Below are positions 8,601 through 15,991 of a stretch of 37,392 bases of DNA, in pieces. The DNA is from Dehalococcoidia bacterium. GTDB lineage: Bacteria; Chloroflexota; Dehalococcoidia; Lucifugimonadales; UBA3495. Made by a program: the position numbers and the translations under genes. A model generated the notes under the pieces. It made no database searches, was not told where the DNA came from, and worked only from the letters and a program-made list of their open reading frames with translations. Position 1 is the stretch's first letter, and every line of letters begins with the position of its first letter. The stretch lies in NCBI GenBank assembly GCA_022825745.1, contig JAJDWF010000009.1:1-37392 (forward strand), written 5' to 3'.

Positions 8601-8792
8601 GGTGACCACCGGGTTCACTACCTGGCCGGGCGGACCCGAGGGACCCCTCCCACCATGAGTCGCCTCAGCGGGCGTCGGGGCGTAAGCCTGCCCCACGGCG
8701 AGGCCGATGACCGCCAGGAGCGCGAGCAGGGGCAGTATGAAGCGAACAGCCTTTATCTTACGGCCAAGTCGGACGGATTTATGGTGCGGCAT
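5646..8792 (-). CDS. Large secreted protein with FN3-like, Calx-beta-like and leucine-rich repeats
   Basis: A 1048-residue exported protein. A basic N-terminus (KSVRLGRKIKAVR) and hydrophobic stretch at about 17-38 ending in AYA form a signal peptide. A beta-rich region including a fibronectin-III-like domain (about 162-257) is followed by four Calx-beta-like domains (about 402-509, 511-615, 634-740, 742-847), each with a TYTVVLD strand and ending in an acidic DDD calcium-type loop. Plant-type leucine-rich repeats (LSGSLPxxLGxL) fill about 892-1020, then a Cys-containing cap. No sortase or lipid anchor is seen. The start used here has GAGGA seven bases upstream; a second ATG at 8807 lies upstream with a poorer site. 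Likely a surface adhesion or matrix protein. Confidence 0.88.
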   Translation of the reverse strand: MPHHKSVRLGRKIKAVRFILPLLALLAVIGLAVGQAYAPTPAEATHGGRGPSGPPGQVVNPVVTVERELYRNRHVPSGTVIHQFWYRVDGVRYTPPQTSYAQWFDLDWSANANGPWHSLIRGGGLSSFVSAGLPVHLTSVHVRVRGNNQHSPGPWSTPIEARFTPYIDSVSAEANLTTATLRWSAVGGDEIHEFQVSKDNGRTWEDWDITVDFVPDPARILSHTFTGLTKFTDYTLRVRPCRADGSCTHGPAAFVTTNGPDAAPGPLTNLSMGINTCYKEFRWRITPPEITETAGKAKYYEFQWRLDSDSDNETAWRDLRSKNVPKFRNTWGFWTVPAAFGVPGKFHMRVRAVNDHGDGPWINTSDANRDKVCSAQADLAPVTGESYFDQPDGETAPNMTASVTVTAADPVALNEGGSGATYTVVLDGQPTANVTIAMSSDNGDVTAQPAGLTFTPDNWQTAQTVTLRASQDDDAADDTATVSHTVSGADGYAGITVDSVSVSITDDDEAGVTVTPTELNVNEGGTADYTVVLDTQPVGDVLVSTFTSGVTAQPADLTFTPDNWNTPQTVTVSAGQDDDTENEAAAVNHGIGAGPDSGYSGVLVPYVIVTIIDDDQNTAQLAQQEAEPAADPGSVTLSAANLPVREGDDGATYTVVLDVEPTADVVITLSSDNGDVTTQPSQLTFTTGNWQTAQTVTVRAGHDDDAANDSATINHTVSGADGYAGITVASVTVSVTDDDEAGVTVHPTSLSVNEGESATYTVVLDTQPVGNVLISALDGNGLTAQPGSLTFTPGNWRTEQTVTVSAAQDDDSEDGTAFISHAIAAQTGSTYVGAPVNGVFVSITDDDGDRAVLEAFYNATGGSGWTNNSNWLSTKPLNQWHGVTANGQGQVTHLALRNNNLSGSLPAKLGQLDSLQVLSLDRNSISGSLPSSLGNLSNLTRLAMNRNSLSGSIPSQLGSLSNLSIIGLARNNLSGGLPTSLGNLTGLTRLSLHDNTALSGALPSGFTGLTNLQRLAIANTGLCAPDDEAFTAWLDGVSDKPGGVQTCE
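5733..6119 (-). repeat. Leucine-rich repeat array
   Basis: Five to six repeats of 24 residues with the consensus LxxLxLxxNxLSGxLPxxLGxL, encoded near the 3' end of the secreted protein gene. The LSGSLP/LSGSIP phrase marks the plant-specific LRR subtype that also occurs in bacterial surface proteins. Confidence 0.85.
6252..7589 (-). repeat. ABAB tandem duplication of a two-domain Calx-beta unit
   Basis: Four Calx-beta-like domains are encoded as A1-B1 (7589 down to about 6948) and A2-B2 (about 6896 down to 6252). A1 and A2 share SSDNGDVT, QTAQTVT and HTVSGADGYAGITV; B1 and B2 share GVTV, VVLDTQPVG and the same spacing. A 17-residue linker rich in Gln/Glu/Ala separates the two pairs. The pattern points to duplication of a two-domain unit rather than of single domains. 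Confidence 0.85.
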
Positions 8793-9062
8793 GGTTATGT
8801 TCCTCATTCCCGGGTGTCATGATTGGTGCATTCGGCCGGCCGTATGAGAGTAGTTATGTGAATTAGAGGTGTCAGTGGCGGCGAATTGATGGAAGCGTAG
8901 CACTGGGATGGTTGATAAGTCCGTGAATTGGTGCACAGATTGCGGTGATATTATGGTGGCGGGATGGTTGTGGCGGCCGGCGGCCGGGGGTGGGCAGGCA
9001 AAGGAAAAGGGCGCTCAGGTGAGGTTCCTGAGCGCCCTGGCGTTGGGTGGCGGGGTGTGCGG
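8793..9062. other. Intergenic region without a gene
   Basis: This 270-base stretch holds the leader of the large secreted protein gene and, at 9008-9038, the terminator of the small gene read from the right. An AT-rich patch around 8945-8960 (CATAATATC on the minus strand) could be part of a promoter, but I find no convincing -35/-10 pair. No ORF with the codon use of the neighbours is present. Confidence 0.5.
9008..9038 (-). terminator. Rho-independent terminator of the small orphan gene
   Basis: A perfect 12-base stem (AGGGCGCTCAGG / CCTGAGCGCCCT) with a seven-base loop. On the minus strand it is followed by TTTTCCTTT. It lies 25 bases after the stop of the 96-residue gene and is the best terminator in the window. 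Confidence 0.85.
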
Positions 9063-9353
9063 TTAGGGGAGGGGTTGAATTATGACGGGGCCGCCAAAGC
9101 GCCACACCGCGCGAAACCCGACCCGCAACACCCATACCGCGTCGCCCGGGATATCCACGTCCGGGCGCCGCTCCCTCAGCAGGTCCACGGCAGCGATGAT
9201 GTCGTCGGCGACGGCATATTCCCCGCTGTCCACATCGATGGCGACGTACTCGCCATTGTGGTCGGGTTCGACCCGGGCGCGGATGTCCCGTTCGTAGATC
9301 TCGTCGCCGAGGCGGGCCGTTTCTTCGGCAGGGCGGCGGGTCGGTGCATTCAT
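9063..9353 (-). CDS. Small conserved hypothetical protein (RxxEExxxxGDEIYER type)
   Basis: A 96-residue soluble acidic/basic protein. The pattern RPAEETARLGDEIYERDIRARVEP, then GEYVAIDVDSGEYAVADD, then a helix with LLRERRPD and a final WVLRVGFRAVWRFGG resembles a widespread small family of unknown function that in many bacteria sits next to a retropepsin-like aspartic protease gene; I recall this from the family and it is not visible here. The start at 9353 has GGAGAGG seven bases upstream, so the longer reading to 9422 is rejected. The gene is monocistronic, with its own TATAAT box and a strong terminator. The usual protease partner is absent. An antitoxin-like role is possible but unsupported. 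Confidence 0.75.
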   Translation of the reverse strand: MNAPTRRPAEETARLGDEIYERDIRARVEPDHNGEYVAIDVDSGEYAVADDIIAAVDLLRERRPDVDIPGDAVWVLRVGFRAVWRFGGPVIIQPLP

Positions 9354-9389
9354 TATCGATCCTCTCCAAGACATAGTTATACAGGTGGC

Positions 9390-9395
9390 ATTATA
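9390..9395 (-). promoter_or_regulatory. -10 box of the small orphan gene
   Basis: Reads TATAAT exactly on the minus strand. The predicted RNA start near 9383 leaves a 30-base leader with the GGAGAGG site. It faces the promoter of the oxidoreductase gene less than 20 bases away. Confidence 0.55.
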
Positions 9396-9407
9396 CGCCT
9401 TTCGGGG

Positions 9408-9413
9408 TATCAT
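9408..9413 (+). promoter_or_regulatory. Possible -10 box of the deazaflavin-type oxidoreductase
   Basis: TATCAT, five of six matches to the consensus, with a predicted start near 9420 and a short leader carrying GGGAG before the ATG. No clear -35. It lies back to back with the minus-strand promoter at 9390-9395. Confidence 0.4.
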
Positions 9414-9445
9414 ACAGGGCAACCGCTATTTGGGAGTTATCAGCT

Positions 9446-9880
9446 ATGGCCGAATACATACCTTCAACCAGGGACTGGGTGCGCGAGCAGGTGGAGCTTT
9501 ACGAGGGCAGCGGCGGCACCGAGGGCACCACGCTGCGCGACACCGGGCTGCCCGTCATCATCGTCACCAACCGGGGCAACCAGACCGGCGCCATCCGCAA
9601 GACGCCGCTGATGCGCGTCAAGGACGGCGACAACTACGTGCTGGTGGGTTCCCAGGGCGGCGCGCCGAAAAACCCGGTGTGGGTGTACAACCTGCGGGCC
9701 GACGCCGACGTTGAGATCCGCGACGAGACCGAGGTGTACGCCATGCGCGTGCGCGAGGTCGCGGACGACGCGGAACGGGCGCGGCTGTGGGACCTGTCGG
9801 TGGCGGCGTTCCCGCCCTACGCGGAATACCAGGAACGGACGACGCGCAAGATTCCGGTGTTCGTGGCGGAACCGGCGTAA
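9446..9880 (+). CDS. Nitroreductase/deazaflavin (F420)-dependent oxidoreductase family protein
   Basis: A 144-residue split-beta-barrel protein of the Ddn type. Members bind coenzyme F420 (or another flavin) and reduce quinones or nitro compounds. The family core is clear: LPVIIVTNRGNQTG near residue 35, RKTPLMRVKDGDNYVLVGSQ near 51-70 and GGAPKNPVWVYNL near 71-83, which line the phosphate and deazaflavin pocket. Length is normal. GGGAG lies nine bases before the ATG. The gene stands alone, with divergent and convergent neighbours. Use of F420 is likely for the family but not certain here. Confidence 0.88.
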   Translation: MAEYIPSTRDWVREQVELYEGSGGTEGTTLRDTGLPVIIVTNRGNQTGAIRKTPLMRVKDGDNYVLVGSQGGAPKNPVWVYNLRADADVEIRDETEVYAMRVREVADDAERARLWDLSVAAFPPYAEYQERTTRKIPVFVAEPA

Positions 9881-9885
9881 CGGCG

Positions 9886-11121
9886 TCAGCTGCTGCGGTC
9901 GGCGAACTCGGACTTGGCGGCCTCCACCAGCGTGGCGTCGCGCAGCAGGTCGGCGGCGGTGAGGCTGAGGGCCTTGGCCACCTGCAAGGCGCTGGACAGG
10001 GCGTAGTCGGTGATGGCCGTTTCGCACATGTCCCGGGTGTGGGACGCCACCGGAGTCTCGCTGACGGCGTAGCGCAACTCGTAGGCGGGCATGGCCTGGC
10101 TGACGTTGCCGAAGTCGGTGGACGCGCCGCTGCCCGGGCGGCCGGGAATGGGGTCATCCAGCCGGACGCCCAGGGCTTGCAGGTTGGCGCCCACCGCCTG
10201 GGCCAGGGTCAGGTTGGGCTGGACGTTTTCGTAGAAGGGGTAGAACTCCTCGACTTCCAGGCTTGCGCCGGTCATTGCCGCCGCGCCCTCGGCCACCTGC
10301 CGCACCTTGCCCACCACCTCGTCGCTCAGGTACTGACCGCTTCGCGAGCGCAGCATGAAGTTGGCGGCGGCAAACTCGGGCACCACGTTGGGCGCCGTGC
10401 CGCCGTCGGTGATGACGCCGTGGATGCGCACGTCGTCCCGCAGGTGCTGGCGCAGCGCGTCGATTCCGGTGAACAGGTGGATGACGGCGTTCAGGGCGTT
10501 GACGCCGGCCTCGGGCGCGGCGGCGGCGTGGGCGGCCCGGCCGTGATACAGGTAGCGGTAGCCCACCATGGCCAGGCTCCAGCTCTCGCCTTTGGGCGAC
10601 GCGGCCGGCACGATGGTACGGTTGGAGAAGGGGTGCGACGACAGGGTGGCGTCCACGCCGTCGAACACGCCGGCCTCCAGCAGGCGGATCTTGCCGCCGC
10701 CGCCCTCCTCGGCCGGCGTGCCGATGATCTCGATGCGGCCGGGCAGGTTCACGGCGTTGGCCTGCAAGCCAAGGGCCGCGCCCATGGCGGCCATGGCGAT
10801 GAGGTTGTGGCCGCAGCCGTGTCCGATTTCGGGCAGGGCGTCGTACTCGGCCAGCACGGCGATGGTGGGGCCGGCGCCGGCGCCGCCCGGGATGGTGGCG
10901 CGGAACGCCGTCTCCACGCCGCCGATGCCGCGCTCCACGTGGAAGTCGCGCCGCTCCAGGAAGCCGGCCAGCGCGTTGGACGAGTAAAACTCCTCGTAGT
11001 TCAACTCCGGATGGGCGTGAACGTCCTTCGAGAGGTCGAACAGGTCGGTCTTCGAGGTCTCGATGGCCGAGTTGGAGGCGTTGGCCAATTCGTCCTTGGA
11101 TCCGGTATGCAGGCTGGTCAT
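9886..11121 (-). CDS. M20-family amidohydrolase/peptidase
   Basis: A 411-residue zinc (or Mn) amidohydrolase of the M20D type, like AbgB/p-aminobenzoyl-glutamate hydrolases and N-acyl-amino-acid deacylases. Seen are [10 protein letters not shown] (35-44), [18 protein letters not shown] (89-106, with Cys103 and His105 as metal ligands), [11 protein letters not shown] (134-144, Glu138/139 as base and ligand), His163, the dimerisation segment [19 protein letters not shown] at about 192-210, and a C-terminal ASHTRDM. The ATG at 11121 has GGAGG nine bases upstream; reading further 5' would cross into typA DNA. The stop lies five bases from the convergent oxidoreductase stop. The acyl or peptide substrate cannot be told. 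Confidence 0.92.
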   Translation of the reverse strand: MTSLHTGSKDELANASNSAIETSKTDLFDLSKDVHAHPELNYEEFYSSNALAGFLERRDFHVERGIGGVETAFRATIPGGAGAGPTIAVLAEYDALPEIGHGCGHNLIAMAAMGAALGLQANAVNLPGRIEIIGTPAEEGGGGKIRLLEAGVFDGVDATLSSHPFSNRTIVPAASPKGESWSLAMVGYRYLYHGRAAHAAAAPEAGVNALNAVIHLFTGIDALRQHLRDDVRIHGVITDGGTAPNVVPEFAAANFMLRSRSGQYLSDEVVGKVRQVAEGAAAMTGASLEVEEFYPFYENVQPNLTLAQAVGANLQALGVRLDDPIPGRPGSGASTDFGNVSQAMPAYELRYAVSETPVASHTRDMCETAITDYALSSALQVAKALSLTAADLLRDATLVEAAKSEFADRSS

Positions 11122-11163
11122 AATGCGCGTCCTCCTGTGGTACGGGAGCCTGGGAAAGATCGC

Positions 11164-11169
11164 ATTGTA
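11164..11169 (-). promoter_or_regulatory. -10 box of the M20 amidohydrolase gene
   Basis: TACAAT on the minus strand, five of six consensus bases, about 43 bases upstream of the ATG. No convincing -35. Confidence 0.4.
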
Positions 11170-11207
11170 ATCCTTGAGCGGCGGCCCGTGTAGTCGGCAG
11201 TTGGTGG

Positions 11208-11213
11208 TATGCT
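11208..11213 (+). promoter_or_regulatory. Possible -10 box of typA
   Basis: TATGCT, four of six consensus bases, predicting an RNA start near 11220 just before the GAGGTGA ribosome binding site of typA. Weak and without a -35. Confidence 0.25.
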
Positions 11214-11235
11214 GGATGGCGTGAGGTGAATATCT

Positions 11236-13074
11236 TTGGACGAGTACCCTAACAACGACATTCGCAACCTGGCCATCATCGCCCACGTTGACCACGGCAA
11301 GACCACGCTGGTTGACGCATTGCTGAAGCAGGGCCGGGTTTTTCGTGACCACCAGCAGGTGGGAGAACTGATCATGGACACCAACCCGCTGGAGCGGGAA
11401 CGCGGCATCACCATCCTGGCCAAGAACGCGTCGGTGTCCTATCGCGGCGTCAAGATCAACATCATCGACACGCCCGGCCACGCCGATTTCAGCGGCGAGG
11501 TGGAGCGGGTGATGAACATGGCCGACGGCTGCCTGCTGCTGGTGGACGCCGTGGACGGCCCCATGCCGCAAACCACCTACGTGCTGCGCCAGGCCCTCGA
11601 ACAGCACGTCAAGCCCATGGTGGTCATCAACAAGATCGACCGCCCGGAGGCCCGCGTCGCCGAGGTGGAGGGGCTGGTGCAGGACCTGTTCCTGGAACTG
11701 GCTACCGACGCCGAGCAGCTGGATTTCCCCGTGCTGTACGCATCGGCCAAGCAGGGCTATGCCACCGCCGACCCGGACCGTCCGGGAACGGACATGCAGC
11801 CGCTGTTCGACGCCATCCTGGAATCGGTGCCGCCGCCGCAGGGCGACCCCGACGCGCCCTTACAGATGCTCGTCGCCGCGTTGGACTACGACAACTACCT
11901 GGGCCAGGTCGCCATCGGGCGCATCACCAACGGGACGCTGCGGCTGCGGGACCAGGTGGCGCTGCTGGACCGCGACGCCGAGGCTGCCATCCACGGCATC
12001 GAACGCATATTCGCGTTCCACGGGATGGAGCGAGTAGAAGTGCCGGAAGCCGGCGCCGGCGACATCGTGGCGGTTACAGGACCGGAGGGAGTGTCCATCG
12101 GCGACACCATCGCCGGCGGTGAGGAGCCGCAGGCTCTGCCGACCATAGACATCCAGGAACCGACGGTGCGCATGACGTTCGGCGTCAGCACGTCGCCCTT
12201 CGTCGGACGCGAGGGCGGACGCTGCACCTCGCGCAACCTCTACGACCGCCTGATGCGCGAGCTGCGCACCAACGTCAGCTTGCGGGTCGAGACGACGCCC
12301 AGCCCCGACGTGTTCGTGGTGGCGGGGCGCGGCGAGCTGCACCTGTCCATCCTGGTGGAGACCATGCGCCGCGAGCAGTACGAATTCCAGGTTTCGCGGC
12401 CCGTTCCGGTCACCAGGACCGTCAACGGCAAGGTGCACGAACCCTACGAAATCCTGCACATCAGCACCCGAGATGAATACGTGGGCGCGCTGACCGAGTA
12501 CCTGTCCGGCCACCTGGCCCAGATGCGCGACATGCGCTACGGGGAGGACGGCTACGTGTACCTGGAGTACCGCATCCCGACGCGCGGCCTGATCGGGTTC
12601 AACTCGTTCTTCCTGCGCACCACCCGGGGCGACGGCGTGCATTCCAGTATTTTCGACTCCTACGAGCCGATGCAGGGCGAGATCAAGACCCAGCGGGGCG
12701 GCGCGCTGGTGGCGTCCGAGGGCGGCCCCGCCGTAACCTACGGCCTGCTCAACGCGCAGCGCCGGGGCGACACGTTCATCGATCCGGGGACGCAGGTGTA
12801 CGAGGGCATGGTGGTGGGCTGCCGCCGCCAGGAGGGCGACATCGAGATCAACGTCTGCAAGGAGAAGAAGCTGACCAACATGCGCTCCTCAACCGCCGAC
12901 GTGGCGGAACGCCTCAACGCCACCATGCGGATGAGCCTGGAGGAAGCGCTGGAATTCATCTCCGACGACGAACTGGTGGAGGTAACGCCCCAGAGCTTCC
13001 GCCTCCGCAAGATGGAACTATCCGCCCACGACCGCAAGCGCCAGCGTCGCAACGGAGCGCGCAGCCGGGATTAG
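11236..13074 (+). CDS. typA: Translational GTPase TypA/BipA
   Basis: A 612-residue ribosome-binding GTPase that acts in 50S assembly and stress or low-temperature growth. The G-domain motifs are intact: AHVDHGKTT (16-24), RGITI after the switch I region, DTPGH, NKID and SAK. These are followed by the EF-G-like beta-barrel and domains III and V ([38 protein letters not shown]) and the TypA-specific C-terminal domain. The length is that of the family. Translation starts with TTG at 11236, preceded by GAGGTGA at 11222-11228; the [11 protein letters not shown] start agrees with the family. It is divergent from the amidohydrolase gene and is the first of a forward gene run. Confidence 0.97.
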   Translation: MDEYPNNDIRNLAIIAHVDHGKTTLVDALLKQGRVFRDHQQVGELIMDTNPLERERGITILAKNASVSYRGVKINIIDTPGHADFSGEVERVMNMADGCLLLVDAVDGPMPQTTYVLRQALEQHVKPMVVINKIDRPEARVAEVEGLVQDLFLELATDAEQLDFPVLYASAKQGYATADPDRPGTDMQPLFDAILESVPPPQGDPDAPLQMLVAALDYDNYLGQVAIGRITNGTLRLRDQVALLDRDAEAAIHGIERIFAFHGMERVEVPEAGAGDIVAVTGPEGVSIGDTIAGGEEPQALPTIDIQEPTVRMTFGVSTSPFVGREGGRCTSRNLYDRLMRELRTNVSLRVETTPSPDVFVVAGRGELHLSILVETMRREQYEFQVSRPVPVTRTVNGKVHEPYEILHISTRDEYVGALTEYLSGHLAQMRDMRYGEDGYVYLEYRIPTRGLIGFNSFFLRTTRGDGVHSSIFDSYEPMQGEIKTQRGGALVASEGGPAVTYGLLNAQRRGDTFIDPGTQVYEGMVVGCRRQEGDIEINVCKEKKLTNMRSSTADVAERLNATMRMSLEEALEFISDDELVEVTPQSFRLRKMELSAHDRKRQRRNGARSRD

Positions 13075-13087
13075 CGTCGGGCCATAG

Positions 13088-13093
13088 TATAAT
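13088..13093 (+). promoter_or_regulatory. -10 box of the hydrolase/Rieske unit
   Basis: Exact TATAAT. It predicts an RNA start near 13100 and a 20-base leader to the ATG at 13122. It overlaps the alternative upstream ATG at 13092, which argues against that start. No -35 match at 17 bases. Confidence 0.5.
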
Positions 13094-13121
13094 GCGGCCA
13101 ACTGCCGCAGAGAGGGACGCC

Positions 13122-13898
13122 ATGGCCGCCGTCGATTACTCCGTGCTGGACAACCCCGAGGCGTCGGGCCGTTCATTTCACCCGCTGCGGGGCTGGAGCG
13201 ATACGCCCGACGGCGCGGTTGACTACGGGATTTCCCTCGGCGACGGTACCGTGCTGTCGAGCCGGTTTTTCGCGGTGGGGCGTGAAAATCCCACCGTGCT
13301 GTTTTTCTACGGCGGCGGCGAGAACGTGGCCCGCTACGACGACATCGCGCCCCACTACAACACAATCGGCGCAAACTTCTTCATCGCCGACTACCGGGGA
13401 CACGGCGCGTCCAGCGGTGCTCCCAGCTTCAACACCCTGCTCTCCGACGCCCACGCGACGCTGGACTGGCTGCGGGATGCCATGAGCGCGTTGAGGTTCA
13501 CCGGCCCGCTGTACGTGATGGGCCGCTCCATGGGCCGCCACGCTGCCGGGGAACTGGCCGTCAACGCCGCCGACCGCATCAACGGCGTCATCATCGAGAG
13601 CGGGCGGGCCAACCTGGGACGGTACGCCCAGGGGCTGGACCCGGACGTAGCGCAGGCGCTGGAAGACGACTACCAGGCCCGGTTTTATTCCATCAGCATC
13701 CCCGCGCTGGTCATCCACGGCCAGTGGGACGAGTCGGCGCCGCTGCCGGACGCGGTGGATATGTTCAACAAGCTCCAGACGCGCCACAAGCACCTGGAGA
13801 TCATCCCCGGCGCGGGCCACAACGACCTGATGTACGTGGGATTCCGCGAGTATTTCAACGCCATCCGAAACTTCATGACCCGCTACTCGAAATCCTAG
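13122..13898 (+). CDS. Alpha/beta hydrolase
   Basis: A 258-residue serine hydrolase of the alpha/beta fold. The oxyanion segment FFYGGGENV (61-69) comes before the nucleophile elbow GRSMG (134-138, Ser136), the acid Asp203 in HGQWDESAPL, and the His233 in GAGHNDLMY. The catalytic triad is complete. The protein looks like a dienelactone-hydrolase or peptidase-S9-like small esterase without a signal peptide. The start at 13122 has GAGAGG six bases upstream; an ATG at 13092 overlaps a TATAAT box and lacks such a site. It is followed by the Rieske protein gene after 32 bases. Substrate unknown. Confidence 0.9.
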   Translation: MAAVDYSVLDNPEASGRSFHPLRGWSDTPDGAVDYGISLGDGTVLSSRFFAVGRENPTVLFFYGGGENVARYDDIAPHYNTIGANFFIADYRGHGASSGAPSFNTLLSDAHATLDWLRDAMSALRFTGPLYVMGRSMGRHAAGELAVNAADRINGVIIESGRANLGRYAQGLDPDVAQALEDDYQARFYSISIPALVIHGQWDESAPLPDAVDMFNKLQTRHKHLEIIPGAGHNDLMYVGFREYFNAIRNFMTRYSKS

Positions 13899-13930
13899 AG
13901 CGTGTTTGCAAACGATTTGAGGAGGGCATC

Positions 13931-15673
13931 ATGGCGACGCAGGTATTGCAGCAGATCAGAGCCGGCAGCGTTGACGAACTGAAATCCGCCGGGTGCCGGG
14001 TGGTCACCGGCGGCGGGCATGCCATCGCCGTCATCTACCACGACGGGCAGGTTTACGCCGTGGACAACCGCTGCCCCCACATGGGGTTTCCGCTGGACCG
14101 GGGCAGCGTCAAGGACGGCATCCTGACCTGCCACTGGCACAACGCGCGGTTTGACCTGGCCAGCGGCGGCACCTTCAATCCCTTTGCCGACGACGTGCGC
14201 AGCTTCCCCGTAACGGTCAAAGACGGGCAGGTGTGGGTTGACCCGCAACCCGTGCAGCGGGACGAGGAAGCGCACTGGGTGGGCCGGCTGCGCGACGGTT
14301 TGGAGCACAACATCCGGCTGGTCACCGCCAAGTCGGTGCTGGGGCTGCACTCCACCGGCGCGGACTACCGGGCGCCCCTGCGCGTGGGCGCCGATTTCGG
14401 CACCACCTACAGCGCCGCCGGATGGGGCGCGGCCATGACCATGCTGACGTCTGCGGCCAACATGCTGCCCCACCTGGCCGAGGAGGACCGCCCGGTGGCG
14501 CTGTACCAGGGGTTGCTGCACGTTTCGCGGGAGTGCGCCGGCCGGCCGCCGCGCTTCGTGGTGGACCCGCTGCCCACCGGCGAAACGCGGCCCGAGGTCT
14601 TCAAGCAGTGGTTCCGCAACTTCATCGACGTGCGCGACGAGGACGCCGCCGAGCGCAGCCTGCGGACAGCCGTCGAGTTGGGCATCCCGCCCCGCGACAT
14701 CGCCGACATGATCTTCGCCGCCACCACCGACCACATCTACCTGGACGCCGGGCACACGCTGGACTTCGCCAACAAGGCATTCGAGTTGCTGGACCACATC
14801 GGCTGGGAGCGCGCCAGCCAGGTCCTGACCAGCCTGGTGCACGGCATGGCCCGCGCCCGTCGCAGCCAGGAACTCAGCGCGTGGCGGCACCCCATCGACC
14901 TGGCGTCGTTGCTCTGGCAGGCCCGGGAGGAGTTGCCCGCGCTCCTCGACGAGGGCCGGCAGGCTGACGGATGGGACGACGCGGATGCCCTGGCGCAGCA
15001 TCTGCTCGGCGACAATCCCGCCGACATCCTGGACGCCATCAAGGATGCCGTCCGCGCCGGCGCGACTGCCGAGCAGCTCGGTTCGGTGGTCGCCCACGCC
15101 GCCTTTCTGCGCATGGCCCACTTCCACGTATCCAACGAGTTCAACGACTGGGACACGGTGCACAACACGCTGACGGCGGCCAACGCCCTGCACCGGGCGT
15201 TGCAGCGCGCGCCTTCGCCGGAACTGCTGCGCGGCGTCTTCGACATCGCCATGAGCATCTACCTGGACCGGTTCCTGAACATGCCGGCCCAGCGCATCCC
15301 CGAGACAGGACGCGGCCCGGTGGACGGGCCCGCCCTGCTGGCCGAGATCCGGGAGCGGATGGACGTTCGCCAGCAGGTTGAGGAAGTGTCGCACCTAGTG
15401 TCCCGCTACCTCACCGGCGGCGCGGACGCCGACGCGCTGGTGGCAGCGCTGGGGCGGGCAATGCTGTCGGAGGATTCGGGGTTCCACTCGTTCCAGATTG
15501 TTGACGCGGGGTTCAACCAGTACCGCAACCGCCGGGGCGCCGAATCGGGCCGGCACGTGCTGATCGGGATGGCCCGCTACCTGGCCGCCCACGCGCCGAC
15601 GCCCCGGGCGGTGGGCCAGACTTACCAGATCGCCCTCCGCCTCCACCGGGGCGAGGAGATATTCAGGGAATAG
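13931..15673 (+). CDS. Rieske [2Fe-2S] protein fused to a large helical domain
   Basis: A 580-residue protein. Residues 1-107 form a Rieske domain with CPH (Cys48, His50) and CHWH (Cys67, His70) cluster ligands, most like the ferredoxin-type Rieske components of oxygenases and nitrite reductase NirD-like domains. The remaining 450 or so residues are mainly helical and His-rich, with segments such as FGTTYSAAGWGAAMTML (about 157-173), TTDHIYLDAGHTLDFANKAFE and HFHVSNEFNDWDTVHNTL. I do not recognise this part with confidence; it recalls questin-oxidase-like helical proteins. GAGGAGGG precedes the ATG. It follows the hydrolase gene and probably shares its transcript. A redox enzyme on an unknown substrate is the best reading. 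Confidence 0.85.
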   Translation: MATQVLQQIRAGSVDELKSAGCRVVTGGGHAIAVIYHDGQVYAVDNRCPHMGFPLDRGSVKDGILTCHWHNARFDLASGGTFNPFADDVRSFPVTVKDGQVWVDPQPVQRDEEAHWVGRLRDGLEHNIRLVTAKSVLGLHSTGADYRAPLRVGADFGTTYSAAGWGAAMTMLTSAANMLPHLAEEDRPVALYQGLLHVSRECAGRPPRFVVDPLPTGETRPEVFKQWFRNFIDVRDEDAAERSLRTAVELGIPPRDIADMIFAATTDHIYLDAGHTLDFANKAFELLDHIGWERASQVLTSLVHGMARARRSQELSAWRHPIDLASLLWQAREELPALLDEGRQADGWDDADALAQHLLGDNPADILDAIKDAVRAGATAEQLGSVVAHAAFLRMAHFHVSNEFNDWDTVHNTLTAANALHRALQRAPSPELLRGVFDIAMSIYLDRFLNMPAQRIPETGRGPVDGPALLAEIRERMDVRQQVEEVSHLVSRYLTGGADADALVAALGRAMLSEDSGFHSFQIVDAGFNQYRNRRGAESGRHVLIGMARYLAAHAPTPRAVGQTYQIALRLHRGEEIFRE

Positions 15674-15690
15674 CCGCGCACATCCGGCTG

Positions 15691-15696
15691 TATAAT
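15691..15696 (+). promoter_or_regulatory. -10 box of the small-protein/amidase unit
   Basis: Exact TATAAT with a TG just before it (CTGTATAAT), close to an extended -10. Predicted RNA start near 15703, about 35 bases before the ATG at 15738. No -35 match. Confidence 0.55.
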
Positions 15697-15737
15697 CAAC
15701 GCGCCTTCAACACCGCTACAATCCCGGAGGTACGAAT

Positions 15738-15938
15738 ATGCCCGAACCGGCAGAAATGTCCATCGACGAACTGCAGCAGCTTTGCGACCGCGCCGGCCTC
15801 GGCATGAGCCGGGAGGAAGTGGAAGCGCTCAAGCCGGTGTACGACCTGTACGCCGCCTACGCCCGGCAGTGCCACGAGATCGAATTCGGCGCGACCGAAA
15901 TGATCGTTGAGTACCACCCCGACTGGCCGGAGGAGTAA
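15738..15938 (+). CDS. Small acidic helical protein, candidate amidase partner
   Basis: A 66-residue acidic protein that forms one or two helices (MSIDELQQLCDRAGLG, REEVEALKPVYDLYAAYARQ) followed by an extended acidic tail ending in PDWPEE. GGAGG lies at 15726-15730, eight bases before the ATG. The gene is first in a unit with the amidase, 53 bases upstream of it. Size, position and the helix-then-extended layout recall GatC, and the small AtzG subunit that serves the AtzE amidase, though no residue-level match to either is claimed. A subunit or chaperone of the amidase is the natural hypothesis. Confidence 0.75.
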   Translation: MPEPAEMSIDELQQLCDRAGLGMSREEVEALKPVYDLYAAYARQCHEIEFGATEMIVEYHPDWPEE

Positions 15939-15991
15939 CTCTGCATCACTCCAAACACTGAGCACAGGGTCAATCAAGGAGTAACTACCTC

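Noticed and set aside
8793..8807. Start of the large secreted protein at the upstream ATG (8807)
   Set aside because: Its upstream sequence has no good ribosome binding site, while the ATG at 8792 has GAGGA seven bases upstream and gives a typical signal peptide.
13092..13121. Upstream ATG for the alpha/beta hydrolase
   Set aside because: It overlaps a TATAAT box and lacks a ribosome binding site; the ATG at 13122 has GAGAGG.
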